Positions 10,004 to 20,662 of a stretch of 64,000 nt of DNA are shown one piece after another (within the stretch, counting starts at the first letter, position 1; every line of letters starts with the position of its first letter). The translations under genes and the position numbers were made by a program. The DNA lies in assembly GCA_954871525.1 (NCBI GenBank), contig OX940870.1, forward strand, positions 4,495,501-4,559,500. The letters are read 5' to 3'. The stretch comes from Parietaria judaica (lineage: Eukaryota > Streptophyta > Magnoliopsida > Rosales > Urticaceae). A model generated the notes under the pieces. That model saw only the letters and a program-made list of their open reading frames with translations, ran no database searches and was not told the origin of the DNA.

Positions 10004-12601
10004 ATGGTAAAAATCAAGGCAACAAGTGCGGCGCTAGAAACCGGGGCAACAAGTGCAGCGCTAGAAACCGGGGCAACAATTGCGGCTCAGCCGCAGGGAG
10101 CGGCCACGGATTCATGCAAAATTGTGGAGCGCAAGCGCAAATCGGCAGGTAATTATATCCCTTTATAATTTGTTTCTTATTTGGTAAACTTTTCACATTA
10201 TTCAATGTATGTTTGTCAATATAATTCGGGTCATTATCTTACTTATTATGTTTCATTTAATTTCTTTTAGGTAGGAAATCAACATGTGGCGCTTCCGAGA
10301 AGGCTTCCTCCTCTAAACCGATGTCTGAATCCAAAGATGCATCAAATGAGAAAGCTGAAATAAAAGTAAGACCAATTACATTGTATAACTCATATATAAT
10401 TATAAATGTTATTACAGTTACGTAAATAGAATTATATAAATGTAACTTACTGTTACATGAGTAACTATACAGTTACAATCATGTAACTGTAGTTACAGTT
10501 ACAATTATGTAACTGAAGTTACAATTATGTAACAGTTACAATCATGTAACTGTTACATGTTTGTAACTACAGTTACATGATTGTAACTGTAACTATAGTT
10601 ACATGATTGTAACTGTAAATATATTGTTACTGTACTGTTATTGTAGTTACATACTGTTAGTGTTTCATATGTTAGTGTATAGTTACATGATTGTAACATC
10701 CCACGTCATCCCAAGGAGAGGAGACATAAGAGAGAAGTGGTTTGGTAGTTCATCAAGAGTTACGTGTAGTGACTTTGAGGATCTTTTTTCTGCCTCCGAT
10801 GATATCGATGATGACGAGCTGCTCAAAATGGTGAACATTTACTTCTTCGAGGCATTCATCGACAGCAAGCCAAAGGATAAACCAATCGAGAATGCGCACA
10901 TCGACTTAGCCAGTTCTTCTAGTGCTTTTCAGTCCTATCCGTGGGGAAGAATTGTCTACGAAACGACTAAGGAGTTCATGTTAAAGGCTGCTGCAAGTTT
11001 AAATACCGACAGTCCCATAATTGGCTATCACCTTCATGGTATGCCAACTGCAATTTTAGTGTACTTAGCTCAGGCTATACCATTGTGGTCCAAGGCCAAA
11101 ATTGCTACGAAGGTGAATTCTACTATCGGTCCACCAATTTTGAATTGGAGTTTGCTCGGTGGTAAAGTATGCTCTAGAATGGTTGCTTCCATTTTTGATG
11201 ACATTGAGGTATTTTCGAATTGCTTTACTTCATTTACAATTTAATTTTGTTATAATAACCATGACACTGTTTTTGGAATCTTAATAATGTTATTATTATT
11301 TTTCTAATATTACAGCTACGTGTTCTGTCGGAATATTGTTCTGAGAGACAACTTCCTCAAAAACCTAGTTCTTCACCACAAGCTCCTCAACAAGACTCAT
11401 CTTTAACGATCGATCAGCTACGCCAAGAAGTAGCAGAGCTTAAACAAGATAACAAAGAGATGAAGGCTGAGCAAGTTAGCTTGAAGAATGAAGTTATTCT
11501 CTTGAAAAACCAAGTGGAGATGCTAATGTCTCACATTGGTTTGAACAAGGTACTGATTGTAATGTAATTTACAACTTATTTATGTAATTGTAATTTAGCA
11601 TCACTTAAGTAATTGTAACCCCAGTTACAGTACTGTAACCCCAGTTACATTACTGTAACCCCAGTTACATTACCGTAACTCTGGTCCAGTTACATTATTG
11701 TAACTCCGATAAAACTTATTGTAAATATGTTCATGTAACTACCACCATTTGTATTTTGTAGGCCGAGGGAGAAAAGGTTACTGAGCATGTAGCCAGGCAG
11801 CCGAAGAAGGATCCAATTAAGAGATCAAAGAGTGCTCGTACAAAGACTACGAGAGTGTCCTCTGAGCCTCTAACCACACCGGATTTGGGAGAGGTACTAC
11901 TTGTAATCCATTTATCACTATATTCGTTATATAGCTCCACTTATGTAATTTAAACTTAATGCAACTATGGCTATGCACCAAGCCGGTAAGTTACTTAATT
12001 GTAACTCCAAATACAAATAAACAATTCAGTTATAGCTATTAAGTTATTACCATTTATATTTGTAGGATGGTGAGAATCCTCCCCTACCGAAAAAGAAGAA
12101 GATTGCCGAGAAGGCACCTGTTGAGGACACCACAGAAGACGCAAAGAAAGTTACATCTGCGTATCTGGATGACGAGACACTCCTTCAAATCGATAGTGAT
12201 TCCAAATTCCTTGATGCTGTTATAACAAGAGCTACGAAGGTACTTGTCATCTTATATTGTAATCATATTTAGTTTAATCATATTTAGTTTAATATTTTCT
12301 TTGTAATTACATTTTTAGGTGGATAAAAATATTGTTGACAAAGCCATTGAGCGTCCTAGTTTCAGCTTAGGCATTACCCAGATGCTTGAAAAGGTAACAT
12401 TTGTGATCAATTTTAATTTCTGTTTGTAGTTTTTGTTACACAAGTGTAACTTGAATTACGTATATTTAATTCCATTTACTTTATGTCAATTAAGTAACTT
12501 ACATACCTCTATATTTGTAGGAAGAAGCTGAGAAGGTTGAAACATCTATGAAGACATTTAAAAGAAGAGTTACAAGGGCTTCGAAGAAAGCAAATGTGTG
12601 A
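10004..12601 (+). CDS. DUF1985-type MULE accessory protein, 8 exons
   Basis: Exons by eye: 10004-10148, 10271-10365, about 10735-11208, 11316-11549, 11762-11893, 12066-12239, 12319-12393 and 12521-12601, about 469 residues. Only the start of exon 3 is uncertain; it sits in repeats. A 5' noncoding exon probably ends at 9582 before a GTAATC donor. The N-terminus has a 9-residue duplicated segment (TSAALETGA) and a basic RKRK stretch. Exon 3 carries the DUF1985 signature: YPWGRIVYETT, then YHLHGMPTAILVYLAQAIP, then ILNW. Exon 4 is a heptad-like coiled coil (IDQLRQEVAELKQDNKEMK). Later exons are Lys-rich (PKKKKI), suggesting nuclear location, with a PSFSLGITQ motif that I recall from ulp1/DUF1985 transposon proteins. 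The Ulp1 protease domain often attached to DUF1985 is absent. It occupies the mudrB-like position. DNA binding or anti-silencing is a hypothesis. Confidence 0.75.
10385..10715 (+). repeat. GTAAC/GTTAC motif array in intron 2 of the DUF1985 gene
   Basis: Dense copies of GTAAC and GTTAC in both orientations, less regularly phased than the central array. The exons on either side lack them almost completely. Confidence 0.85.
11575..11745 (+). repeat. GTAAC/GTTAC motif array in intron 4 of the DUF1985 gene
   Basis: Repeats of the GTAACCCCAGTTAC form recur about every 20 bases between exons 4 and 5 of the DUF1985 gene. Other introns of this gene hold a few single copies. Confidence 0.85.
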
Positions 12602-12719
12602 TTTAGTTTTAGTCATTATCATTTTCGAACATATGGTCTGTGACCAATTTGTCTGTTTTATTTTTTCTTCCTTTTAAACTCTTATGACTATTACCTTTAC
12701 TTATCGGATTACATGTGTT

Positions 12720-15000
12720 TAATCAGAATTAATGTTACATAGTTAATTAATGTTTACCTTTACTTTCAGTTACATAAATATAACTTATGTAACAACTAGA
12801 ATTTAAATTGTGTAGTTACATAAGTTACACTTTTGTAACTTATGTAACTTCAGTTACGAAATGTAACTTCAGTTACGATAATGTAACTTTGGTTACCATA
12901 TTGTAACTTTGGTTACGATATTGTAACTTCGGTTACAAAAATTTAAAATAAATTAAATTAGTGTACCTTCAGTTACGATAATGTAACTTTGGTTACCATA
13001 ATTTAACTTTGGTTACGATAATGTAACTTTGGTTACAAAAATTTAATTCCAATTAAATTAGAGTAACTTCAGTTACGATAATGTAACTTTGGTTACCATA
13101 ATGTGACTTTGGTTACGATAATGTAACTTTGGTTACAAAAATTTGAAATAAATTAAATTAGTGTAACTTCAGTTACGCTAATGTAACTTCAGTTACGATA
13201 ATGTAACTTTGGTTACCATGATGTAACTTTGTTTACGATAATGTAAATTCGGTTACGAAAATTTAATTCCAATTAAATTAGTGTAACCACATGTACATTA
13301 GTGTAACTATAATGATTGTGGTCATAGTATTACCTAATTGTGGTCATAGTATTACATAATTGTATGTCACTATTTTTTCACAATATTTCAATTTAAATTC
13401 TTTTTTGAAACTCAAATTATGTGAACTTATTGCTACGTACCTTTAGATGGAAACTGGATTAATATAATTATGTAACATAAGTGTAACCATATATTACTAG
13501 AATTACGAAAGTGTAACACCTGTTACAAAAGCGTAACACCGGTTACAAAAATTATTTTAATACTTCCAAATTAAATCTAAAAGCACTAAATTATTATATG
13601 AACAAATATATTGAAATTGTAACTCCGGTTACAAAAGTGTAACTACAGTTACAACAATGTAACTCCAGTTACAAAGTGTAACCGGAGTTACATAAATGTA
13701 ACTTCAGTTACGCTAATGTAACTTTGGTTACCATAATGTAACTTTGGTTATGATAATGTAACTTCGGTTACAAAAATTTAATTCCAATTAAATTAGTGTA
13801 CCTTCAGTTACGGTAATGTAACTTTGGTTAACATAATGTAACTTCGGTTACAAAAATTTAATTCAAATTAAATTATTGTAACTTCAGTTACGATACTGTA
13901 ACTTTGGTTACCATATTGTAACTTTGGTTACGATAATGTAACTTCGGTTACAAAAAATTAAAATAAATTAAATTAGTGTACCTTCAGTTACGCTAATGTA
14001 ACTTTGGTTACCATAATGTAACTTTGGTTACGATAATGTAACTTCGGTTACAAAAATTTAAAATAAATTAAATTAGTGTAACTTCAGTTACGATATTGTA
14101 ACTTCAGTTACGATAATGTAACTTTGGTTACCATAATGTAACTTTGGTTACGATAATGTAAATTCGGTTACAAAAATTTAATTCCAATTAAATTAGTGTA
14201 ACCACATGTACATTAGTGTAACTATAATGATTGTGGTCATAGTATTACCTAATTGTGGTCATAGTATTACATAATTGCATGTCACTATTTTTTCACAATA
14301 TTTCAATTTAAATTCTTTTTTGTAACTCAAATTATGTGAACTTATTGCTACGTACCTTTAGATGGAAACTGGATTAATATAATTATGTAACATAAGTGTA
14401 ACCATATATTACTAGAATTACGAAAGTGTAACACCTGTTACAAAAGCGTAACACCGGTTACAAAAATTATTTTAATACTTCCAAATTAAATCGAAAAGCA
14501 CTAAATTATTATATGAACAAATATATTGAAATTGTAACTCCGGTTACAAAAGTGTAACTACAGTTACAACAATGTAACTCCAGTTACAAATTGTAACCGG
14601 AGTTACATTATCATAACTTCAGTTATGATAATGTAACTTTGGTTACCATAATGTAACTTTGGTTACGATAGTGTAACTTCGGTTACAAAAATTTAATTCC
14701 AATTAAATTAGTGTACCTTCAGTAACGGTAATGTAACTTTGGTTACCATAATGTAACTTCGGTTACAAAAATTTAATTCAAATTAAATTATTGTAACTTC
14801 AGTTACAATAATGTAACTTTGGTTACGATAATGTAACTTCGGTTACCATATTGTAACTTCGGTTACATAAAAATAATTCCAATTACAACAGAGTAACCAC
14901 ATTTACATTAGTGAAATTCTAATTAGCATATATATCATAAATGTAAATATCTCATAAATGTAAAGTCAGTTACAATTATGTAACTTGTGTTATAGTGTAA
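12720..15000. repeat. central GTAAC-N4-GTTAC dyad array between the convergent genes
   Basis: The repeating unit is GTAAC, 4 bases, GTTAC, then a 6-base linker such as GATAAT or CATAAT, so one dyad per 20 bp. The central N4 varies (TTTG, TTCG, TTCA, TGCA, TCCA), while the outer pentamers are held nearly constant. Runs of four or five dyads are separated by an AT spacer (AATTTAATTCCAATTAAATT), giving a higher-order period of roughly 100-120 bp. It fills the 2.4 kb between the 3' ends of the two MULE genes. No coding potential is seen. Confidence 0.95.
12950..14800 (+). repeat. 915-bp tandem segmental duplication inside the dyad array
   Basis: Matching landmarks are offset by 915 bases: the GTGTAACCACATG block at 13281 and 14196, and the TTGAAATTGTAACTCC block at 13611 and 14526. 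Each copy contains an about 200-bp non-dyad segment with two TAGTATTAC sites and an AT-rich stretch. The copies differ at only scattered positions. Outer boundaries are approximate. Confidence 0.85.
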
Positions 15001-15604
15001 AGATATAATCACAGTAATGGCCTTCGAAAATGTTACAACGATTAAATCATTTCGGAAACTTAAGGCAAGAGCGTTTGTTATGGCCTAATTTACCACATGC
15101 TCCACACTGAAGTGACTTCTTAAATTCTTCACCGTTTGAAGGAATTCTTTTTTTTTTCGGTCTTCCTGCTTGCCTCCTTACTTCGGGGGGTAAAATGTCT
15201 GGAAAGAATGGGTCCTGAACACTTGAAGTGCTACATAAGCTATCCGAAAAAGCTTCGTAACCACTTGGATATATACCTCCTGCATAATAATACATAAAGT
15301 GTTAAATAAATCCTATGAAGAATATTTTAATCTAAATGTGCATTACCTCCTGCATAAGTGGCTAAATAAGCCTCCCTAGTGTAAAATATTGACACATAGG
15401 CTTTAGGATCACACCCAATCCTCCAAAATGAAGCCATAGCATGAGCACACGGAAAAGCGTCTATTTGCCAAACATTACACGTGCACGTCTCGCAGCTCAA
15501 GTTAACAACATACTGTGAGCCTTTATCAGTGACTTCATATTCGCTTTCATTTATAGAATCAACCTGCATATTGAAAAAATTACAAATATATTTTCACATT
15601 TAAA

Positions 15605-15745
15605 ATGATTATACAGTCATTTGGCTAGGTGTAACTATAATTACATAACTGAAGATACTACTAGCTATTAGCGTAACAGGAGTTACGTAACCGTAACTGA
15701 AGCTACGTAATCGTAACTGAAGTTACGCTAAAGTAACTGCAGGTA
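15605..15745 (-). repeat. GTAAC motif cluster in transposase intron 3
   Basis: Several GTAAC/GTTAC pentamers fill the middle of the intron between exons 3 and 4. Neighbouring exons have almost none. Confidence 0.8.
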
Positions 15746-16599
15746 TATATAATTAATGAATAAAAAAAGTAAAGAAAACACTTACGATTAATGTTCGTGC
15801 CAATTCTTCTTGGACATCCATCTTCAGCTCTGCTTGTGGGGTCAGCCTCATACGCATCAACGCTCCCTCTAGTCTATGTTTATTATACCAATTTTGACAG
15901 AGCTTTCTGTAAGACTCGACCAATGAAATAATAGGTCGGTCGCTTGCTTATCTCAAGACTGAATTAAGACATTCTAAGATGTTTGTTGTCATTATGCCGT
16001 AGCGTCTTTGAGTGCTGTATAATTTTGCCCACTTTGTTGGATCGACGTCTTGCAAATACGGTTCAATTCGTGCATCGATCGTTGACAACTCCTTCATATA
16101 ATGATCAAATTCTCTTTTTGTACATGCCAATGCGCACTTGGAGAAGAAAAAATCAATAGAAGAGTTCTTGAAATGGCTTAGAAGATTTCTGGATAAGTGC
16201 TGTTTACATACACCCTGAGCAGCTTCTGGATAAACCAACGTGATCGCTCTCGGAATTGAATCTTTGCGGTCAGATATGATGTATAAACCTTCGCGCTCTC
16301 CAATAGCAATCTTCAGTTGCTCAAAGAACCATAGCCAAGAATCACGATTCTCCGAATCCACTATTGAAAATGCGATAGGCAAGATGTGATTTTTGCCATC
16401 CATCGCTGCTGCCATAAGGAGCGTACCTTTGTACTTGTTTTTCAGAAATGTTCCGTCGACAGATAGTATAGGCCTACAATGCTTCCATCCATTGATCGAT
16501 TCCCCAAAACTAAGAAAGAAGTACTTGAATCGACCCTGGTTGTCAGAGCTAAACGCTGTATAGGTACCTGCACATTAAAATGTTAGTAAAAAATGTTAA

Positions 16600-17095
16600 T
16601 AAGTTTTACACTGTAACTTCAGTTACTATTTGGTAATCGTAGTTACATAAAAGTAATTCTTTTTACATAATGGTAACTGCAGTTACCTTTATGTAACTTA
16701 TATTACAGCTAAGTAATACTGGTTACACATATTATATTTAATCATATTTGAAATCTTTGTAACCGAAGTTACATTATCGTAACTCAAGTTTCAAATGTGT
16801 AATTACAGTTAAAATAGTGTAACTGCAGTTACACTATTGTAACTGCAGTTACAATAGTGTAACTGCAGTTACAATAGTGTAACTGCAGTTACATTAGTGT
16901 AACTTCAGTTACGATAATGTAACTCTGGTTACCATAATGTAACTTTGGTTACGATATTGTAACTTCGGTTGCAAAAATTTAATTCCAATTAAATTAGTGT
17001 AACTTCAGTTACCATAATGTAACTTTGGTTACGATAATGTAACTTACTTACTTAAGTTACACTATTATAACTGTAGTGTCAAGTTACACTTAGGT
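16600..17095 (-). repeat. GTAAC-N4-GTTAC array in transposase intron 2
   Basis: Dense dyads include several perfect palindromes of the form GTAACTGCAGTTAC at about 16817-16892, repeated every 20 bp. They occupy nearly the whole intron between exons 2 and 3. Confidence 0.92.
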
Positions 17096-17754
17096 AATAA
17101 CTAGTAAAACAAAGTAAGTAATTTTACCAGGGTTTTTCGCTTTTAACGCTTCTGCATACTTAGGTAGCATTGCATACGAATCCTCCGCACTTCCTTGCAT
17201 GGATTCTAAAGTTAATTCCTTGGCCTTCCGTGCCGTATAATAGCTAATTTCTACTCCGTGTTCTTTTCGCATCTTCTTGATTATTTTCTTCGGAGCGATG
17301 GATTCAACTTCTTCTTCTTCACCAAATGCAGTTTTCAAGCATTCCTTTACAACGGAAGCGTTTGCATGCGGGTGCTTGGTACTGGTTACCGTCCTCACGC
17401 ATGAGTGTGTTTTATTGTATGATTTTATCCTCCATGTCGTTGAGCCATTGTAGTCCGTTGACGAATGCATTTTCCACGTACAACCGGCACTCGAACATTT
17501 GATTTCAAACCGACATGTATCAGAATTCATAGTTGTAAATGAGAAGTTTCTTCTGATTGCAATCATGCACATAATGTTCTGAAGATGCTTCTTCGATTTG
17601 AACATGTTGCCCTTTTCCACGTCAAACAACTTTGGAAAATGCTCGACAGTTACGTCATCTATAAATACGTTGGATGAACTGCTATTTAGATCTTCACTGG
17701 TGAATTGCCCTGTAACAATAGTAATTTTAAAATTTATTATATAACTGCAATATT

Positions 17755-18300
17755 TGAAATAATGTAACTTCAGATACAAACGTGTAACTTCAGTTACTTA
17801 AGTGTAACTTTAGTTACACGTTGGTAACTGAAGTGTAACATAAGTGTAACCATATATTACTAGAATTACAAAAGTGTAACACCAGTTACACTTATGTAAC
17901 TTGAGTTACAAAAGTTACAACAGTGTAACACCAGTTACAAAGTGTAACACCGAAGTTACAAAGGTGTAACTTTAGTTACGATAATGTAACTTTGGTTACG
18001 ATAATGTAACTTCAGTTACAAACGTGTAACCAAAGTTACATTTATGTGAAGTTACATAAACGTAACCTTGGTAACACGTTTGTAACATTTATGTAATAAG
18101 TAGAATTTGAATTGTGTAGACAATAAGAGTTCTTAATATACCATGGTTGGCCAAATTTTTAGTGTGCGACGATCTTGATGATCCCTCGGAGGCCGACATT
18201 AATGAACCTACACAATATAAAGTGTAACACTGAAGTTACAAAGAGGTAACTTCAGTTACGCTAATGTAACTGTAGTTACAAGTAACACTTATGTAACAAC
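17755..18300 (-). repeat. GTAAC/GTTAC array in transposase intron 1 and 5' leader
   Basis: Many GTAAC/GTTAC pentamers lie between exons 1 and 2 and continue beyond the start codon at 18199. The short coding exon at 18142-18199 is free of them. Confidence 0.85.
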
Positions 18301-19700
18301 TAGAATTTAAACGGGTAAGATTGCATTACTTTGCCGGCTATGGAACTCTGATGCTGCACGATAGCCGTCCTGTATGTGTCGGTCCGCGCCCGATCCTGTA
18401 TAGTGATGTTCAACCATGTTAGCAAACGATTACCTATTAAATGTAACTTAATGCTCACCGTTAAGATTATCCCTCTTAATCTCTGGCATAAGAGATTAAA
18501 TGTACATTTGGAACTATTACCACCAATTAGCAAAAGATTATCCCTCTTAATATCTGGCATTTCCCAATTGAGCAGACAGATCTAAATAACATAACAGCCT
18601 AAAAATGGTGCAACATGGCACAACTTTAGTTGATACTAATTAATAGTCAATGCAATAAGGTAACCACTTAATTCTAGAAACCGGAAATAATTAGGTGTTT
18701 CACTAACTATATTGCAACCAATCACCAACTAAAACCGGCACCGGATTCAGTAGTCCACCAGATGCCGCTTACGGGTTTTCACCTTCAATAATATTTTTTA
18801 TTTTTTATGTTGTTTTAGTTTGGACTGTTTTTTTTTTAGAGGCAAAAAGTTTAAAGATCAGATAAGATTATATTGCAAAGTCAGAGTATAGCTTAAGATC
18901 AGTCGGCCCACCAACCAGTCCAGCCGCATAAACCAAAACGAGCTCACTGTTCGACGACGTTATGTTAGACAGTCCGAGCATAAACCAAAGTCAGAGTAGA
19001 ACTCAAAGTATAGCAAGCAAAACAAAAAAATGCTCGTTAAAGAGAACCATCCCAATTTATCCGCAGCATTAAGAGTACAAAATGCTCACCGTTAAAGACA
19101 GTCCGAGTCAAGCTACAACCCTGGCCGACGGGCAATTCTCCGGTCGGTTGCTTGCGAACCGGAACGCCCTCTAACCACGAAGAATGTGTCCTCGAAAACC
19201 TGCCGCTTTGTTGAGCCCCACTTGATAGCAACAGAGACTTTGCGTCGAGGTCCAAGCTCTCTCGACTCTGGCCACCAAAGCTATGCTCCGAACACGGTCA
19301 ATGCTCGCGAATTGCGCCAATGCTGTGATTGTGTACGGGTCAGTCGGCGTTCGAAACAAAATCCAGAGTCGACAATGAGGGACCAAACAAACCAATAGAA
19401 AATAGAATGCAAACCTGATGATCGGTGAATTTTCTTGACGGCCAAACAACGCCAATTTCCATCGAATTTAACCTGGAGAAGATGATTGAATTGCAGAATT
19501 TTCCAGACTTGATCGAAGCTTGCTCTGTCGAAGAATCACGCGATCCCGAGCTCTGTCAAAGAAGGAAGATGATCGAAGTTTGGTGAAGAATAATCGAGCT
19601 CACTGTTCGACGACGAAGAAGCAGGCTTCTTCACTGTTCGACGACGAAGGTTCTTCACTCTTCGACGATGAAGGCTTGGGAAGGAGAAGAGGATTCAATA
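18301..19700. other. right subterminal region of the MULE
   Basis: No convincing coding region. It has short internal duplications: a TGCTCACCGTTAA block near 18450 and 19082, and TCACTGTTCGACGACG near 18945, 19599 and 19630. It would be the leader and promoter of the minus-strand transposase gene. Dyads stop at about 18300, so both element ends lack the array. Confidence 0.5.
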
Positions 19701-19704
19701 TATT

Positions 19705-19815
19705 AAGGGCATAATTGTCCAAATAACACCAAATGAGGGTTTATTTAATTATGGTAAACTTTTGAGGGTTTTTTAAAAAAGTTTCACCTAAATTGGGTAT
19801 TTTGCTAAAAAGCCC
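19705..19815 (-). repeat. MULE right terminal inverted repeat
   Basis: Read inward on the minus strand it begins GGGCTTTTTAGCAAAATACC and aligns imperfectly with the left end. The inner edge is estimated. Confidence 0.65.
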
Positions 19816-20031
19816 TTTTTTTCATTAATAATATTTGTTTTATATGAAAAGGTTAAATTTTAAAAAGATTTCTTCGAAGAATTTTCACTAATATTTTTTC
19901 TTTAACTTTTATTTTATATTAAAAAACAAAAGTAAAAAATTCAGCCAGTTGAATTTCCAGTCTTTGCCGGAAATCGCAAACGGCCGAGTTTTCAACAATT
20001 CTAATACCCTAGCTTCAAAAGATGTTATAGC

Positions 20032-20662
20032 TAGGGCTGCAACCGGTCGGTTAACCTGTTTATTTTCAATTATTTGGTATCTTTAACCTAATTCCGATTA
20101 GTCATGTTTTAATAACCTTAACTTGTTTTTAAAACCGGTTAACCTAATTTCCGGTTATCAAAATCTAATTAACTTGTTTACTAACCTTAACATTTTTTTG
20201 TTGTATGTTTGTATTTTTGTATTTTTTAATAGGATTCAACAGATTCACAACAATAAATAAATCGGTCCAAAATAAATAGCAATGAGACAACCGAGTCCTA
20301 AACGAAATACACCAATGCAAAACATAAAACCAAAAAGTAATAGTTATAAATATATAAAAAAAATCCAAACCAAAGAAAGAGAAGGAATCGAAGAGGCTTT
20401 TTTTTTTGGAAGAGATAAATCCTATTAAATTAATTTTAAAAATTTAAATAAAAAATTTAATATTAAAACCGGATAGAAGAACTGGTTACCAAATTAACCT
20501 GTTTTGTAAAATAAATAACCTGTAACCTTATCTCGTTTTAAACCGGATACGGTTAACCTTAACCTGTTTTGAAAAAAAAAATCCAGTTACAGTTATTTTA
20601 AACCGGATAATTTCCGGTTACGGTTTTTAAAATCCGGTTACCGGTTTCTCTGCACACCCCTA
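20032..20662. mobile_element. hAT-type MITE
   Basis: Begins TAGGGCTGCAACCGG and ends CTCTGCACACCCCTA, the usual hAT-like TIR pattern. The 8-bp flanks GTTATAGC (20024-20031) and TATATAGC (20663-20670) match at 6 of 8 positions. The interior is full of palindromic GGTTAACC and CCGGTTA motifs and has no coding capacity. Confidence 0.75.

Larger units (their letters stand above)
15047..18199 (-). pseudogene. MuDR-type MULE transposase, one in-frame stop
   Basis: Exons on the minus strand: 18199-18142, 17709-17128, 16567-15786, 15563-15347 and 15276-15047, 623 codons in phase. Exon 2 has the MuDR N-terminal domain (GNMFKSKKHLQNIM through CRFEIKCSSAGCTWKMH to THSC). Exon 3 is the MULE transposase core, with catalytic-type Asp in SVDGTF (about residue 251) and ISDRKDSI (about 313), and a CKQHLSRNL block. 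Exon 4 has a SWIM zinc finger (C-x-C-x9-C-x-H, about residues 501-515). Exon 5 has a CCHC knuckle (CGACGKLGHNKRSC). A TAA at 15950-15948 interrupts codon 420 in the conserved NSVLR-ASDRPI segment; one substitution from GAA, AAA or CAA would explain it. Everything downstream stays open, so inactivation is recent or the stop is read through. Confidence 0.87.
8884..19815. mobile_element. 10.9-kb Mutator-like element with two convergent genes
   Basis: The left end GGCTTATTAGCAAAAGCC (8884) is matched by the complement of the right end, which reads GGGCTTTTTAGCAAAATACC inward from 19815. Further alignment (ACTTTTTTAAAAAA, CTCAAAAGTTT) gives degenerate TIRs of about 100 bp. Both ends abut T-tracts, left T9 against right T7CA, which could be a T-rich 9-bp target duplication. 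Inside are a DUF1985-type gene (+) and a MuDR-type transposase gene (-). They are transcribed towards each other from the two termini, the arrangement known from maize MuDR (mudrA/mudrB). GTAAC/GTTAC dyad arrays fill most noncoding DNA. The transposase carries one premature stop, so this copy is probably not autonomous now. Confidence 0.85.

Noticed and set aside
10603..10734. N-terminal part of the ORF that continues into DUF1985 exon 3
   Set aside because: It translates GTAAC repeats in an intron into hydrophobic low-complexity residues. The likely exon starts later.
13315..13360. Calling this element a VANDAL21 relative because of TAGTATTAC sites
   Set aside because: Only a few sites occur, the element has TIRs and a DUF1985 gene, and the dominant motif is different. 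Kept only as an observation.
12840..14900. CRISPR-like array of short repeats
   Set aside because: The repeats are 5-base inverted pentamers on a 20-bp period in plant nuclear DNA, with no conserved long repeat and no unique spacers or Cas genes.
18300..18585. Overlapping ORFs on both strands near the MULE right side
   Set aside because: No conserved motif, and both frames span dyad repeats and leader sequence.
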